This document shows positions 33,101 to 43,834 of a DNA stretch of 64,000 nt, in pieces; positions within the stretch are counted from its first letter, which is position 1; each line of letters starts with the position of its first letter. Both the position numbers and the translations under genes were made by a program. Origin of the DNA: Bostrychus sinensis (lineage: Eukaryota; Chordata; Actinopteri; Gobiiformes; Eleotridae). Location of the stretch: contig CM036258.1 of the NCBI GenBank assembly GCA_020698575.1, positions 22,960,795 to 23,024,794 on the forward strand, read 5' to 3'. Below the pieces are notes generated by a model that saw only the letters and a list, made by a program, of their open reading frames with translations, was not told where the DNA came from and searched no databases.

Positions 33101-36100
33101 TGCTTATAATATAAGTACTATTATATCAATTACTGTAGCTCATTTTGGGCTTAGGAAAGAAATAACAATTTTGGTTGCAATGGATTTGTGTCAGAAATGA
33201 ATGCAAAAGTTTTGTGTGTGAAAAGCTGACGACCTAGAGCGCTTTAAAAAAGACAGAATTTGATGTTTTAGTTTAGTTGGAAAAAAATCAGGAAAGGGCA
33301 GTAATGGGTCAAGGACAAAAGATCACTGTTTGGATCCAGGAGTGTTTAAGGCAGTGGTTAATTGGCACCTGGTACCTTAATGCTGGTTTAGTCCTGGCTT
33401 AGACCTGGTATAGTCCTGATTTAGTCATGGTTTTGACCTGGTTTAGTCCTGGTTTAGACATGGTCTTAGTCTTGGTTTAGTAGTGATTTCAGCGTGGTTT
33501 AGTCCTGGTTTAGATCTGGTTTAGTCTTGGTTTAATCTTGGTTTATACCTGGTTTAGAACCTTTTTTACCCTTGGTTTAATGCTGGTTTAGTTCTGGCTT
33601 AGACCTGGTTTAGTCTTGGTTTTCAACATTGTTTAGTCCTGGTTTAGATCTGGTTTAGTCCTGGTCTAGTCCTGGTTTAGTGCAGGTTTAGATCTGATTT
33701 ACTCTTGGTTAAAAGCTGCTTTAGTGCTGGTATAGTCCTGGTTTAGTCCTGTTTTAAACCTGGTTTAAACCTGGTTCAGCTTTTGTTTACACTTGGTTTA
33801 GTCCTGGTTAAAACATGGTCTAGACCCAGTTTTGTCTCAGTGTAATGCTGGTTTAGTCCTAATCTAGAACCAGTTTACACCTGGTTCAGTCATAGTTTAG
33901 TCTTGCTTTAGCCGTAGTTTAGTTCTGTGTTAATTGAGACCCACTGTTCTAAGAGGTTTAGTAAATTCTTTACCATCCTGAGATATGAGGGTTTGGTGGC
34001 TCATTGGAAAAAGCATTTACCCTGAACTAGAAGATCTTCAAGTCCAAGGTCTGGGTACCAAATTATTACAGTTGCGAGGTCTCCAGTCTCTGAGTAAGTG
34101 TAGTTTTTTTGTGTGTGTGTTTTTTTGTTTTTTGCACAGTAGTGTATTTAGTTACGGCTTTGTGGAAAGGCTAATATAATATGGAAAATATAGATTGCCT
34201 AAGTCCTCCTACACTGAAGATTCCCAGGTATAGGTCCATCCACAAACACACCATTTCCAACCCACATAAACACTAGGGAGGCCCTGGCGTCAGTCTAAAT
34301 GAGTTAAACATGGACCTGTGTTTTTTCTTTTTCCTTAGTGGGAGGGGGGTCAGGAAGGTGAATGGAACAGCTTAAGCATCAAGAAAGGCACATTTATTCC
34401 ACACCAATATGCAATACTTAATATATGAAAATGAAAGGGCATTAAAATTCAGATGTGCCAGATGGACAAGCTGCAGGTTAGACGTGTGTCTCCATAAATC
34501 ATGAATATGAATAATACATGGTAATGGTGATTGTGTGGAGGAGATGAGGCTTTGGAAGTAAACGGATCAATATCTGATTAAGCAGCGCAGGATGTGGCCC
34601 TCTCAGATGGGATTTACTCAAGAGGAGACGTCCACCTGCACCTACTCAAAGCCAAACCACAACCAAGAGAAGATACAATGTTCACAGCATACATTTACAT
34701 AAGCATTAGGCTATTAGCTTTAATCTTTGTTTACCATTGAACTACATAAAATGGACATGAGATTACTGTCTTCATGCAATAAAGGTCTTATGTTGCTTTT
34801 TTTTTGTTTGTTTAGTTTTTTTTTAGGCTTTTTGAAATAATTTTGGACACCTTTGCATTCGTATTTCATGTTTTATAATTTATAATAGGGAATGAATGTG
34901 GAAGATGTTTTCTTTTGGGGAGCTGTTACTTTCACTTTGCAGAAGACATTTGGATTAGGTGCCTGTCACTTTAATAACCACACCCACTTCACTCCAGCAG
35001 CTTAAGCCAGTCTTGCAGAATAAATGAAAGTGTCTCAAAACGCACTTGTTTTTTTGCCATCCCTGCTGATGTTAAGGCAACTTATTATTATGAGACAATT
35101 GGAAAAACTTGACCAATGTATGACAAAAAAGAGCTCTGAATTGAGCTTTTATGCAATCCCACAATTACCTGTCTTGTTAAAAACTTCATGAATTTTAGCA
35201 GTATTCCTGAATTAACCACCTTCTCATTAATGAACAGCAATGGGTTTGTCTGGGCCTTTACTCCCAAGCTTTGGTTGATTCTTTGAGGAGTCCGACAGCA
35301 TTATTATACAACCAAACATGAACTTGTAAGAGCTAAGACAAAGAACCATATGATTAGCATGACAGACTGAAAGGGTTACATTCATGAAGCCACTTGTAAT
35401 GCATAGGGGACTGACCATTTTCCATTCTAAAGAACAAATGCCAAAAACATAGATAAAGATAGAGAAGGATTTCAGGATAATTATATGAAGAGAAAGACAA
35501 AATGGCTCATGCACAGGCCTAAAACACATTACATTCTGCCAATTTACAGTTTCTATAGGATTTATGCAGCACTCAGAGCCTCAAACGCTGTCCTCTGCAA
35601 ATGTCCACTCTATAGTCAGGCCAGTGCTTTTGTAGTAATAATACAATGTCTATAGAAGCAGTACAGCTGTGAAGTGATGCTCATATGTCCATATATGGGC
35701 ATTGGCAGCTTCCTTCTGTCAATTGTCAGCTAAAAAGGAGCAAGAGACACCTTTACATTCAGTGTACTATGAAGAGAACCCAGACTATTCACGAATTCTT
35801 GATGCAGCCTGGGCAGACTTTTTCTGAAGAACTCATAAGAATAATTCAGTGAGCATCATATCAAATATTGGTGACTGAATGTTTAAAAAGTATAGAATGT
35901 ATGATCAGCCCCAGGCTTAGGTTAAAGACTTCTATTGCATTAGTGTCTGCTGGAAAAAATAACAGAATGTACTCTATGCCAGTGATTCTCAAATTTTTCA
36001 TTACCAAATAACACCACAAAAAAGGACTAAGCAAAGACCAAACCAGCACAAAAACTAAGTCTAAACCAGGACCAAACCAGGAGAAAAACTAGGACTAAAC

Positions 36101-38073
36101 CAGGACTAACCCAGGATTAAAGCTAGAACTAAAACCAAGCCTAAACTAGACATAAACAGGACTAAACCAGGAATAAACCAGGACTAAACCAGGACAAAAG
36201 TGAAGACTAAACCAAGAATAAATCAGGACAAAACTAGGATTAAACCAGAAATAAACCAGGACTAAACCAGGACAGAAACAAAGACTAAACCAGGACTAAA
36301 TCAGAACAAAAACTAGGATTAAACTGGACTAAACTAGGACTAAACCAGGACTAAACTAGGACTGAACAAAGACAAAACCAGGACTAAATCAGGACTAAAC
36401 CAGGAGAAAAAATAGGACTAAACCAAGACTAAACCAGGACTAAGCAGTCATCAAACATGAAATTAAAAAACGGGACTCAAACTAGCTCTAAAATAAACTA
36501 ATCGAAACTGCAAAAGACTCCTGAGTCCCACAGAAGACATCTGCGTACCACAGTTTGAGAAACACTGCTTTCAGTGATCATTGGGATCATTGTTTTCCTA
36601 TTAGCCACCAGACAAAAGTGTAGTTATTTACATTTAGTTATTACTTTATTGTAAGTGATCAAGTTAATGAATAATGACAACAATCAAAATTATTTAGCAA
36701 TAAAGTAAGTTTCAAGGATTTCTGTTACTTGTGAGGGTTTTTCAGAACACACACCGAATACACTGAGGTCTCTATGTCACAAAAGGAATAGTTGACTGGA
36801 GGCTGGGCTGCCGTGTGCTGTAAAACCGACTGATTCAATTTAGACGCTCTCTGATAAATGTGCTTGGACATTTGAGTGACCTCAGGGAGCAGATGCTGTG
36901 TACAGAGAATGCACATGAATTTACATACACGCCAGGTGCTGCTTGTTGTCATGAATAATAAAGTCCAAGTCAGTTTACAGCACAGTGACAGCGGCCGGGC
37001 TGTTAGAGGAACAACAACAATGCACAAAGAAGGGGTGCCACTTTATTAGGTACACCTCTGCAACTGTGTGTGAAGGCAAATGGCTAATTGAGCAATTCTA
37101 TGACAGCTACTGGATAAGTTCAAGCCAAGCATCAGAATGGAGAAGAAGGGCGATTTTCAATTTGGCATGATTGTTTCTATAGTAGTTTCTATGATTTACA
37201 GAGAATAGTGGGAAAAAGCAAAAATATCCAAAGAGTGGCAGTTCTGTGGGCAAAAATACCTCACTTAATACAATGACCTTCACCATAACCTGACCTCAAC
37301 CCATCAGAGCATTGTTCGGATGTTGTGGAACAAGAGATTTGCAATATGTCGTCCCACCCAACGCATATGCACCAAGTACTGAATGTGATGGACAAAAAAC
37401 TCTGAGGAATGTTTCCAGCACCATTTGAATCCATGGCACAAAGGCTTAAGGCAGTTCTGAAGACAATAAATGAGCTAACCTGATACTAGCAAGGTGTACC
37501 TAATAAAGTGGGAGATTAGCTTAAAGCAGTGGTTCTCAACTGGTCTGACTGTGGCACCCAACACACTATTTACAGACCAAAATCTATTATTCTTTTACTA
37601 CAATCTTTTTAGTCCATGTATTTTGTGACCCACTTTAAGTCCCTACCCACCAGTTGAGAATCACTGTCTTCAACAACGAGGATTAGCGCTTACCTCCCAG
37701 CAGTTTGGACTGACAGTTGACGAACTCTGGCTTCCGGGCTGAGCAGTAGCGTTGGCAGGTGTGGTGAAGGATTTGGATAAATGTGCACTTCTCTCCAGCC
37801 GAACTGGCAACCCACTGGTCGAACGCATTCTCGAACATCAGGTCAAACTCTGGACAGTCCTAAGAGAGGAATAAAGAGAGAACTTAAATGAGGTGTGTGT
37901 AAAAGGTGTACCAGCCTTGGGGTGGAGTTAAAAGAGACGTACTTTATTGGGGTCGATGCCGTTGATCTGCCGGAGCTGGTCAATCGTCCACTGTGACCTC
38001 TTCACAAAAGCAGAGGACCCCTGGAACTGCTTCACCTTGGTGATGGATAAGTGAGCCGGCTTCTTATTGGTCA
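18147..38073 (-). CDS. stxbp6: Amisyn (syntaxin-binding protein 6), 3' four coding exons
   Basis: Amisyn is a mainly cytosolic regulator of exocytosis. Its C-terminal R-SNARE-like helix can pair with syntaxin-1 and SNAP-25, restraining vesicle fusion, and its N-terminal region is a PH-like domain of the exocyst-Sec3 type. Exons in transcript order: 38073-37943, 37859-37694, 21360-21203 and 18170-18147. All have GT-AG borders and matching phases, and together they give 158 residues plus a stop. Human STXBP6 has 210 residues, of which 52 precede the equivalent point, so the lengths agree exactly. The 5' coding exon(s) were not found before 64000 and are presumably further right. Moderate divergence (e.g. 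DKTADMMNSAEQFAV) leaves open the teleost paralogue stxbp6l. Confidence 0.93.
18795..19290 (-). mobile_element. Dispersed AGGGGCTATATTATG-family element, copy A
   Basis: The ends TTTAAAAGGGCTATATTATG and CATTATATAGTCCCTTTAAA form an inverted repeat. The interior phrase CTTCCTGGAGTGGGCGGGGG and the later ACAGGATTACTTGAACAG are the complement of the copy at 46745-47287. It has no coding frame. The superfamily is not assigned. Confidence 0.65.
19530..19705 (-). repeat. Dispersed teleost repeat fragment
   Basis: Recognised by the phrases AATTAACC...CATGCCTGTCTTTG, GGAGTACCCAG, TGGGATTGAACCCAC and GCTAACCACCCTGCCAC. Related fragments lie at about 30110-30290, 31245-31400 and from 63950 to the right edge. 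Confidence 0.55.
20705..20945 (+). repeat. Dispersed repeat with TTCTCTGCATTTGACCCATCC
   Basis: Shares TTCTCTGCAT..., CCAGATCTTGAGCCAGGATC and the following GGTCAG with the reverse-oriented copy at about 55970-56165. Non-coding. Confidence 0.6.
21203..21360 (-). CDS. stxbp6: stxbp6 SNARE-like helix exon
   Basis: 158 nt. Reads NSILHSAADSVTSAVQKASQ, then ALNERGERLGRAEDKTADMM and NSAEQFAVTAHK, a heptad-patterned R-SNARE/VAMP-like helix almost identical to human amisyn in its first half. The acceptor is GTTGCAG at 21361 and the donor is AAG|GTAAAG. The helix here has the arginine expected at the zero layer (ERGERLG). Confidence 0.95.
21560..21705 (-). mobile_element. Truncated minisatellite-MITE fragment
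   Basis: Degenerate ACTAAACCAGGAC units end with CTGCAAAAGACTCCTGAG, the subterminal block shared with the copy at 35980-36567. The terminal part is missing. A different sequence (CAGGGCCGCCGAAAG) abuts at 21706. Confidence 0.5.
22499..22618 (-). repeat. tRNA-derived SINE fragment
   Basis: On the minus strand it carries the B-box-like GGTTCAAATCCCAC and then TGTCCTTGGGCAAGACACTT, the same body as the SINE at 675-893. Truncated at both ends. Confidence 0.7.
22912..23386. mobile_element. hAT element, 475 bp, perfect 8-bp target duplication
   Basis: The termini TAGGGCTTGAC and GCCAAGCCCTG are inverted complements with two mismatches. GTCACAAC flanks it exactly at 22904-22911 and 23387-23394. 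The interior has CACTGGCCACC and GGTGGCTAGTGG subterminal motifs and no transposase. Confidence 0.9.
25440..25781. mobile_element. hAT MITE, 342 bp, perfect 8-bp target duplication
   Basis: The termini CAGTGGTGTAACTTGG and, on the opposite strand, CAGGGGCGTGACATC share the CAGnGGnGTnAC pattern. CAGTGTTG flanks it at 25432-25439 and 25782-25789. GGGGCCCC-type subterminal motifs occur at both ends. Confidence 0.88.
27407..27918. mobile_element. hAT element, 512 bp, 7/8 target duplication
   Basis: The left end reads CATACCTGGGCATTTTACGG and the right end, on the opposite strand, CAGGGGTGGGCAATTATTTT. The flanks are CTCTAAAC (27399-27406) and CTCTAAAT (27919-27926). GGCC-rich subterminal motifs occur at both ends. 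No coding frame. Confidence 0.8.
28131..29034. mobile_element. Element with long inverted terminal repeats, unknown family
   Basis: The left arm (28131-28264) starts TAATATACTATCAAAAGGC, and the right arm (about 28942-29034) is its complement, ending GCCTTTTAATAGTATATTA. The arms share the phrases TTACATGTGCGC / GCGCACACGTAA and CTGTATGTGTGAATG. The left arm contains an extra tandem unit of about 45 bp. The flanks show no obvious target duplication. A LINE fragment lies in the interior. Confidence 0.7.
28404..28715 (-). mobile_element. LINE ORF2 C-terminal fragment (L1/Tx1-like)
   Basis: The minus frame reads WSCVKVREFCFSF, then SLPLDPVFCLLGNF, TDEPLKQIL and KCIAVTWKSD, the order of the conserved C-terminal region (W-C...F-W ... 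PLDPxxxLLG ... KKxIxxxWKS) of L1/Tx1-type LINE ORF2 proteins. The upstream reverse transcriptase is absent. Confidence 0.7.
30110..30290. repeat. Dispersed teleost repeat fragment
   Basis: GTGGGTGACAAGGATTCACTCTC..., GGGCAATTTGGATTCTTCAG and GTGGGTTCAATCCTC match phrases typical of the repeat at 19530-19705 and 31245-31400. Heavily decayed. Confidence 0.4.
31245..31400. repeat. Dispersed teleost repeat fragment
   Basis: TTCTACTTATTAAGG, GGCAGGGTGGACACTGGACAG and AATCACTCACTCTCACATCC follow the order of this dispersed repeat. The right edge of the window (63950-64000, CATTTATCTTCTGCTTATTCC) begins another copy. Confidence 0.45.
31665..31924 (-). mobile_element. Short degenerate copy of the minisatellite-MITE family
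   Basis: It starts TAGTGGTTCTCAAACT and ends TTTGAGAAACACAC, with a few CTAAACCAGGAC-like units inside (31760-31830). Confidence 0.5.
33352..33946 (+). mobile_element. Minisatellite-bearing hAT-like MITE, copy 2
   Basis: The left end is CAGTGGTTA and the right end GAGACCCACTG. Between them is an array of about 50 TTTAGTCCTGG-type units (33375-33930). The flanks GTTTAAGG and TTCTAAGA match at 5 of 8. Confidence 0.65.
34001..34075 (+). repeat. Second tRNA-like repeat family fragment
   Basis: TGGCTCATTGG, then GCATTTACCCTGAACTAGAAG and a B-box-like TCAAGTCC. Related pieces lie at 47408-47480 (plus) and at 21896-21958 and 46590-46625 (minus), all sharing GCATTTACCCCTGAATTAGA-like sequence. Confidence 0.4.
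35980..36567 (-). mobile_element. Minisatellite-bearing hAT-like MITE, copy 3
   Basis: Read on the minus strand it starts CAGTGTTTCTCAAACTGTGG, contains ACTCAGGAGTCTTTTGCAGT, then a long (CTGGTTTAGTC)n array, and ends GAGAATCACTG. It is the best copy for the subterminal sequence. The flanks show no clear duplication (4/8). Confidence 0.7.
37038..37511 (+). mobile_element. Tc1-like element, internally deleted, perfect 20-bp TIRs
   Basis: The ends CCACTTTATTAGGTACACCT and its exact complement are both present. The interior keeps the start of a Tc1-like transposase region (ASEWRRRAIF context) and its C-terminal part (DLNPSEH, DVVEQEI, ESMAQRLKAVLK), joined by a deletion and with stops. The expected flanking TA is not obvious. 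The transposase is dead. Confidence 0.8.
37527..37666. mobile_element. Small hAT-like MITE next to a splice donor
   Basis: 140 bp. CAGTGGTTCTCAACTGGT and ACCAGTTGAGAATCACTG are 18-bp inverted ends with one mismatch. The flanks GCTTAAAG and TCTTCAAC match at 5 of 8. It ends 28 bp from the stxbp6 exon boundary at 37694, just inside the intron. Confidence 0.7.
37694..37859 (-). CDS. stxbp6: stxbp6 exon encoding the EFDLMFENAFDQWV region
   Basis: 166 nt. Reads DCPEFDLMFENAFDQWVASS, then EKCTFIQILHHTCQRY and RKPEFVNCQSKLLGG, about 80 per cent identical by eye to human amisyn. The acceptor is CTCTTAG and the donor is G|GTAAGC. Confidence 0.95.
37943..38073 (-). CDS. stxbp6: stxbp6 exon encoding the TNKKP...NGIDPNK region
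   Basis: 131 nt. Reads TNKKPAHLSITKVKQFQGSS, then AFVKRSQWTIDQLRQINGID and PNK, the end of the PH-like domain of amisyn. The acceptor is TTCCACAG, the donor is AAA|GTACGT, and it starts in phase with a codon completed by TG. Confidence 0.95.
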
Positions 38074-39879
38074 CTGTGGAAACACAAACACAGATAGATA
38101 TTTACAACTGAGCTCTTACAAGTGGTATGAGCAGTATATATCTTTTATATTTTATAAAAAGGACCTACATGTGTCCCAAGATATGAGGTAAATATGTTTA
38201 AATCAAATATTAGTTGCACCGATAACAATGATATACTTGATTTACTCACAATAAAATAAAATAAAAATTACATAATGGCCAAGTTGTTTATGTTTACATT
38301 ATTTGTTTTGGTTCTACACCCTGTACTGCTGATCGTCCCATTAGAAAAGTGAAAAGACTAGACTGCAATACCATTTTCAAACCAGCATAAGTGAATATGC
38401 TACTTCCAGTACCTTTAAGATTTCAGGAGAGGGTCTGGGTGATGGTGCATGTGTGTAAAGGGCTTTGAAGACGCAATGTTATAACAGGAATGACTTTTTT
38501 TTATATTTGAGGTATTTTATCACCAAGTAACATATTGTGATATGAATGGTTTGCAGAGAAAATCAAACTATATAATGTCACCTACACAGGGATTTTGATG
38601 ACTATGTATACAGTCCATACCAAAAGCTAAGCACCTTCCCTCAAGAAAGGGATGCTACTTTTGGCTGGAAAAACTAAGTAGCTTGTCAACATTGCATCAA
38701 TAAGACAAACATACAAAGAAAAAACAACAGAAAAGTAGCTATCCCAGTACTGGTTATGTCTGCAAACTCAGAAAAAATGAGAAAAAGGGAAGCAAAATGC
38801 AAATAAATATCCACTGTACATTTACACAATGTGACTGACTGTCTCATTAGGCCCTGGCCCTGTCAAGGGATCTGCCCACTGACAGCTGGGTGTCAATAAT
38901 TCTGCTCCAAGATGGACTATTATAACTTCTGCTGCATTTCAGGACAAACTTCTATGAGTAATGTTTATATTAGACACACATTTGCTAAAAGCTGAAGAGA
39001 TACAAGTTAACAAGCATCAACATCAGTTTTAGCAGGTTTATAAGCACCTGCCCTGTGGAAGTCCCCCCAGACAGTCCAACAGTGCAACAGACCAGCTGTC
39101 CAGTCCAGTTTATCTTTTCTATTTTACCTCGCAAACCCTTTGTTTAGATAAAAGTTCAACAAAGTCCCAAAGAAACGGCCTGGATGACCTTTTATCAAAA
39201 CGTGGCTCTAAGCTGCATTAATTCTAGGTTTAAAACAACACAATACATCTTTTCAATGTGTATAACCACTGATAAACTAAATTCCACTGGCAGAAACCTT
39301 GGCTGTTCAGTACACATACTAATTCTCAACAATTTGTCCAAACCATTTTCAGAACATTTATAATAAAATTGTGTCTGTGCTGTTCCGCTGCATTCAGCCC
39401 ATGTCCAAACATCTCAGGTCAGGAGAGGAATCCTGGAGTCAGGTCCGTCCCATCCCTTCGTGGGCGGCAACACAAAAGGATCTGTTAACAATAAGCACTT
39501 CACATGTGTGGCCAACAACAATGATTTTAACATTTCCTACTGGACACAGGCAGAAGAGATCCTGGAGATGCTGGAGAGGTGATGCTAAACTTAGACTCTG
39601 AACGCTCTACAATGACATCTGGTTTACAGAGTGATGGATTTCCTCTGCTGCATGGTTGAATACACTTAAAAAAGACAAGAACTGAGAGTTTATTACTGTA
39701 TGGACGGACTGTCAGTAAGAGCTCTCATAACTGTGCAATCAGCAACTATATATCAACCATGATTTACGGTCATCTGGCTCAAAGTAATATAAAATACTGC
39801 TTTATTTATATCTTTCATAGGACTGCTAATTGCATTTTATCTGATAATGAGGCCCACTATGTTGGACTTTTGACATAAT

Positions 39880-39992
39880 GGCAAGGTGGGTGAAGTATCT
39901 TGCCCAAGGACACAACAGCGATGTGCAAAGCTGACCAATTTTCCAGTTAGTGGGCAAATGGCTCTACCTACTGAGCTACTGCAGCTCCCAGA
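39880..39992 (-). repeat. tRNA-derived SINE fragment
   Basis: The minus strand carries GTAGCTCAGTAGGTAGAGCC and TGTCCTTGGGCAAGATACTT, the same family as at 675-893. Confidence 0.7.
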
Positions 39993-41261
39993 ATGCAGAA
40001 TCACATTACTACATGACTGTAAATAATAGAGTATAATAATAATAATCTTTTTTTCTATTGCTCTTTTCTGAACAATGTGCTTTACAGTGCAAAAAATACA
40101 TAAAACCCATAACAAAGTACCAATAAATGTTTAATAAGAGAGCACCAAAGACAACAGAAGTAAACACAACTAAAATCAACAAATAAAAACAGTAATAAAA
40201 AAGGCTAAGTAAAACTGGCAACAATCATTCATATGAGTATCTACCACATCACCATGTTTGTTGTGATAGAAGTTAGCGCCCTGCTTAAGTTCCACCCTTT
40301 GTTTCACTGATTGGCTTACTATACCCCTGTAAGTCCCGCCTCCTGGAAATAAATCTCAGTTAAATAGTGTGGTGTCAAACCGTTCATTCATCTCAGACTG
40401 TACTTTCTTAGGAAAATTTAACACTTTTAATGTTTCTTCAGAAATTATGACTCTGTTCTTCTAGCTATATACATAACATTAAAACATATGGCTTTAGCTT
40501 ACCATGGTTACCATGAGGAAATGATTACCTCTGAGGCTATGGAAGACATGTCGGATGTATCCCCTTACACTGTTCAATGACATCACTGTGTCCTCAGCCT
40601 GCCCTGGTCATGAAGACAACACACTGCTATTCCTCCTATTGTGACCCTCTTCCCATTCACAAATCAGCAGCACCTGTTTACAGTTCAAAGGTCACCATCC
40701 AGCCACACACTGGACTCCTATCTAAGCAAATACAGTATGTGTGTAGATATCCAACTCCCTTTTGTCCTTTCAAGGGACAACATGCTCCACTTGTGCATCC
40801 GTTAGCTATTGTGTCATCTCGGAAAACCAGGAAGTGCGTGGCCCGGTCTTTCTGGTGTGCTTTACAATGTTTTTCACCGCTCAGCTGGCAGTCATGTACT
40901 ATTTGTTATTTTTGGAGCTTTATGAAGGCACCCACACCCTGTTTCTGTGAATGATATTGGAGTATGGACATAGGTAGGGCTAAGTGTTTTTTGTAAGGTG
41001 GATAGGGAGGAGAAATTTGGATGGATTCATTTAGACAGCTGTGGTTAATTTGTGCTCGAGACATAGGTCGAAGAGGCCATTAGCAGAGCTTTTTATCTGT
41101 TTAAGAAAAAGGCCGACTTTGATTTAAGTCGAACTGCAACAAACAGATGAGCGGATCAGTCAGGCCACGCATTAGGGCTATGGATGTTACTAAGGCCAGC
41201 TGGTTCAATGTCTGTTCACTTAAGACCAAAAAGTAAGTTGACTTCAATGCAGCCTCAGCCT

Positions 41262-41430
41262 CAGCCACCACAAACACACAGTCACACTGACATATTCACA
41301 CAGGCAAGGTGGGGGAAGTGTCTTGCCCAGGGACACAACGACAATATGCAATGCCAGCAGTTGAGATCAAACTGCCAACCTTTGGGTTAGTGGCCAAACG
41401 TCTCGACCAACTGAGCTACTGCTGCCCCCT
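41262..41430 (-). repeat. tRNA-derived SINE copy
   Basis: The minus strand has GTAGCTCAGTTGGTCGAG, a B-box-like GTTTGATCTCAAC, TGTCCCTGGGCAAGACACTT and a TGTGAATATGTCAGTGTGAC tail. Confidence 0.8.
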
Positions 41431-41625
41431 GAGGCAAACAGCTGCAATAACCCAGACCATTTTATTCATTCATAGATAAGATGTGTTTAATGTAAGCTGG
41501 AAAATAAAATTATTATTCAGTGATAAATATGAGTGAACCACTGAAGTGTTCCAAAATGTATATTGTTGTATTAATAGCAAAATGTCTCAAAACCATTCGA
41601 TCATTATAATGGCTGAATCCCCACA

Positions 41626-41640
41626 CACACACACACACAT
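41626..41640 (+). repeat. (CA)n microsatellite
   Basis: An uninterrupted CACACA run, followed by AT-rich DNA with TAAATAAATAAATAA at about 41910-41928. Confidence 0.8.
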
Positions 41641-43834
41641 CTGTGTTGATAATTCTTAAAAAAATACAATATCATATAAAACATTGGCCTTTATTAAAAC
41701 TTAATTTACTGTAGATACAAATCTTGTGCATTTTTTCTTTTAAACTGAAATTCAAGATAAAACATAAATAATAATAATTTGCCTGACTTTGAAAAAAAAA
41801 AATTACATAAAAGTATAACAATATAAACACTTACTACATTTACTTATTTTATTATAAATCTTATGTTCAGAATAAATTAAAATAAATAAATAGTTCTATT
41901 AAACTAATAACAAATAAATAAATAAATAATACTACAAACATTTTTTTAACTATTAGCTATGGATAATAAACCTAAAAAATGTGGAAAAAAATATAATATT
42001 CAAATAATATTGTTTAGCAGTTTTGGCAGTCACACTTGAGCTTGAAATATTTTGCAAGTACTCCCTGTTAAGTGTTTGCATACCCCTGGGGGTCCCCATA
42101 CCCCTGGTTGAGAAACACTGGGCTACAATACAAGATCATGTGAGTAACCTTCATAAATGTATCTACCACTTTTGCCATCAAACATGTACCAAAAAAGTAC
42201 TACACAGAAAAAGGAACGAATTAAAATGCAAAGTAGTACAAGGAAGGTAAAATGATGTTACTATGACCATCAAATGCAGCCACAACAACAACAGTGATAG
42301 CATTTTCCAGTAACACACGCCCTAAAATCTGGAAGAATATTCAGTACTAAGTAAAAAGTTTATTGCCCTCTAGTTTTCTTTTTGTCCAAAACGTCAGAAT
42401 GAATGACAGATTTATTTGCCGTTTATGATGAACCCAGCAGAGCGGTGAGAGAGCAGCCGTCTGATCCTAAACCAACACTAATCATAGAGCCAGACGCCTG
42501 GAGACACTTAAACTGTTTCACCTTCAGCAGCATCACTACGTGCTCCTGTGCATATTAAACTATAGCTCTGGGGTCACTCAAGAAGTAATCAAGCATAAGG
42601 CTAAAGATTACACCCGACCAGGCCTTGTACCACACTATTATATTCACTGATAGGAGATTTTAATAAGAGATAATACAAGCTGGGGTGTGCTGTTAAAGTG
42701 ATTGATGATGGCACAAGATCATCACACAGAACCTCTCATCAAGCAGCATTAGTGTGGTGTAATGCATGCAAAATCCCCCAAAAAAACTTACTATGCTGTT
42801 GTATATAGATGATACTGTATAGAGATTTCACTGGTGGATTTTAATATGGTGCACTCAAAGTTTCTTCGCAATCCATCATTGCAAAAGATATGACAAAAAC
42901 AGAATGACAACTGCTGTAAATCAGAGGTTGTGTGAGTTGTTGCATAAATTCAGTAAAAAACTGGTCCCATAGCATTTCTACTGAATAGAAATGGCAGTGA
43001 ACATAAGGGAATTTCACTTTGAGAGGGGATGGGATGGTAATTTAACTACAAAAGGGCCACACAGGGTCACAAGCCAGTGTACTCTTAGGCTACGTTCAGA
43101 CTGCAGGTAAAAGTGACCTAACCTGTACCTGATTTTTTCATGACACTGTGAACAGCACAAATCAGATTTTTTCGAAAGCGACCCAGAATTGAGCATTAAG
43201 ACCTGCAGCCTTGTACCCCTATATCTTTACATCACTCCATACACCTCTGCTGTCCTAGCAAAGCGTCATCAACTTGTCTGTCATTGTAAACAACCAAGGA
43301 TCACAAACTGTATCCCCCAGCTTTTGGAGAAATGGTGCCAGTTCTATAGTTCCTGTGTGGGCAGTTCAGTGTTTCCTGTCCCTAGTCTCGTGCTCTGGTG
43401 ACATGTCCACACTTCCTCCAGCGGATCATTCCCATGTTGTGCTTGGCCTCTACTGTACCCTTCACATACTGTCGATATTACAGAGCTAACATTCCCACGG
43501 ATCAGCTTCCCTCATCAAAATATTATCATAATTCTGCTTATTAAAAGTATAATTGGCGCAGCAAGATGAGATAACCTTAGAAGAAAACTTTGCAAGATAT
43601 GAAATTGCCCTCAAGCACTGGCCCTCATAACATTATACAGCTTTTTAGGCCAAGTATCAACTTTTCAAATTACTTATTAAGTTACTACAGCCTTGGGTAT
43701 GTCAAAGATTACCAACAATATTTATTTTTAGGGATCATATTTCCTGTGTTATGTAGAATCTAAAAAACAACTCCCATTAAAACTGGTTGTAACTTTTTTG
43801 TTACTACAAAATAAATCCCAAATCCATCCAAATT

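Larger units (their letters stand above)
21361..37693 (-). other. stxbp6: stxbp6 intron (16.3 kb), repeat-filled
   Basis: Between the two flanking exons no coding sequence is recognised on either strand. It contains MITE fragments at 21560-21960, hAT elements at 22912-23386, 25440-25781 and 27407-27918, a long-TIR element at 28131-29034, minisatellite-bearing MITEs at 33352-33946 and 35980-36567, a Tc1-like element at 37038-37511 and a small MITE at 37527-37666. The stretches 23.4-25.4, 26-27.3 and 29.1-31.2 kb show little beyond AT-rich single-copy-looking DNA. Confidence 0.8.

Noticed and set aside
33352..33946. Regularly repeated units suggesting CRISPR or coding repeats
   Set aside because: The units are contiguous 11-12 bp without unique spacers, in a vertebrate context, with stops in all frames. 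This is a minisatellite.
40577..40954. 125-aa plus-strand frame rich in Cys and Ser
   Set aside because: No recognisable domain, no splice or promoter context and no similarity I can name. Length is not unusual for chance in 64 kb.
42080..42120. hAT-type right end (CCCCTGGTTGAGAAACACTG)
   Set aside because: No matching left terminus or 8-bp duplication could be found, so only a solitary end is visible.
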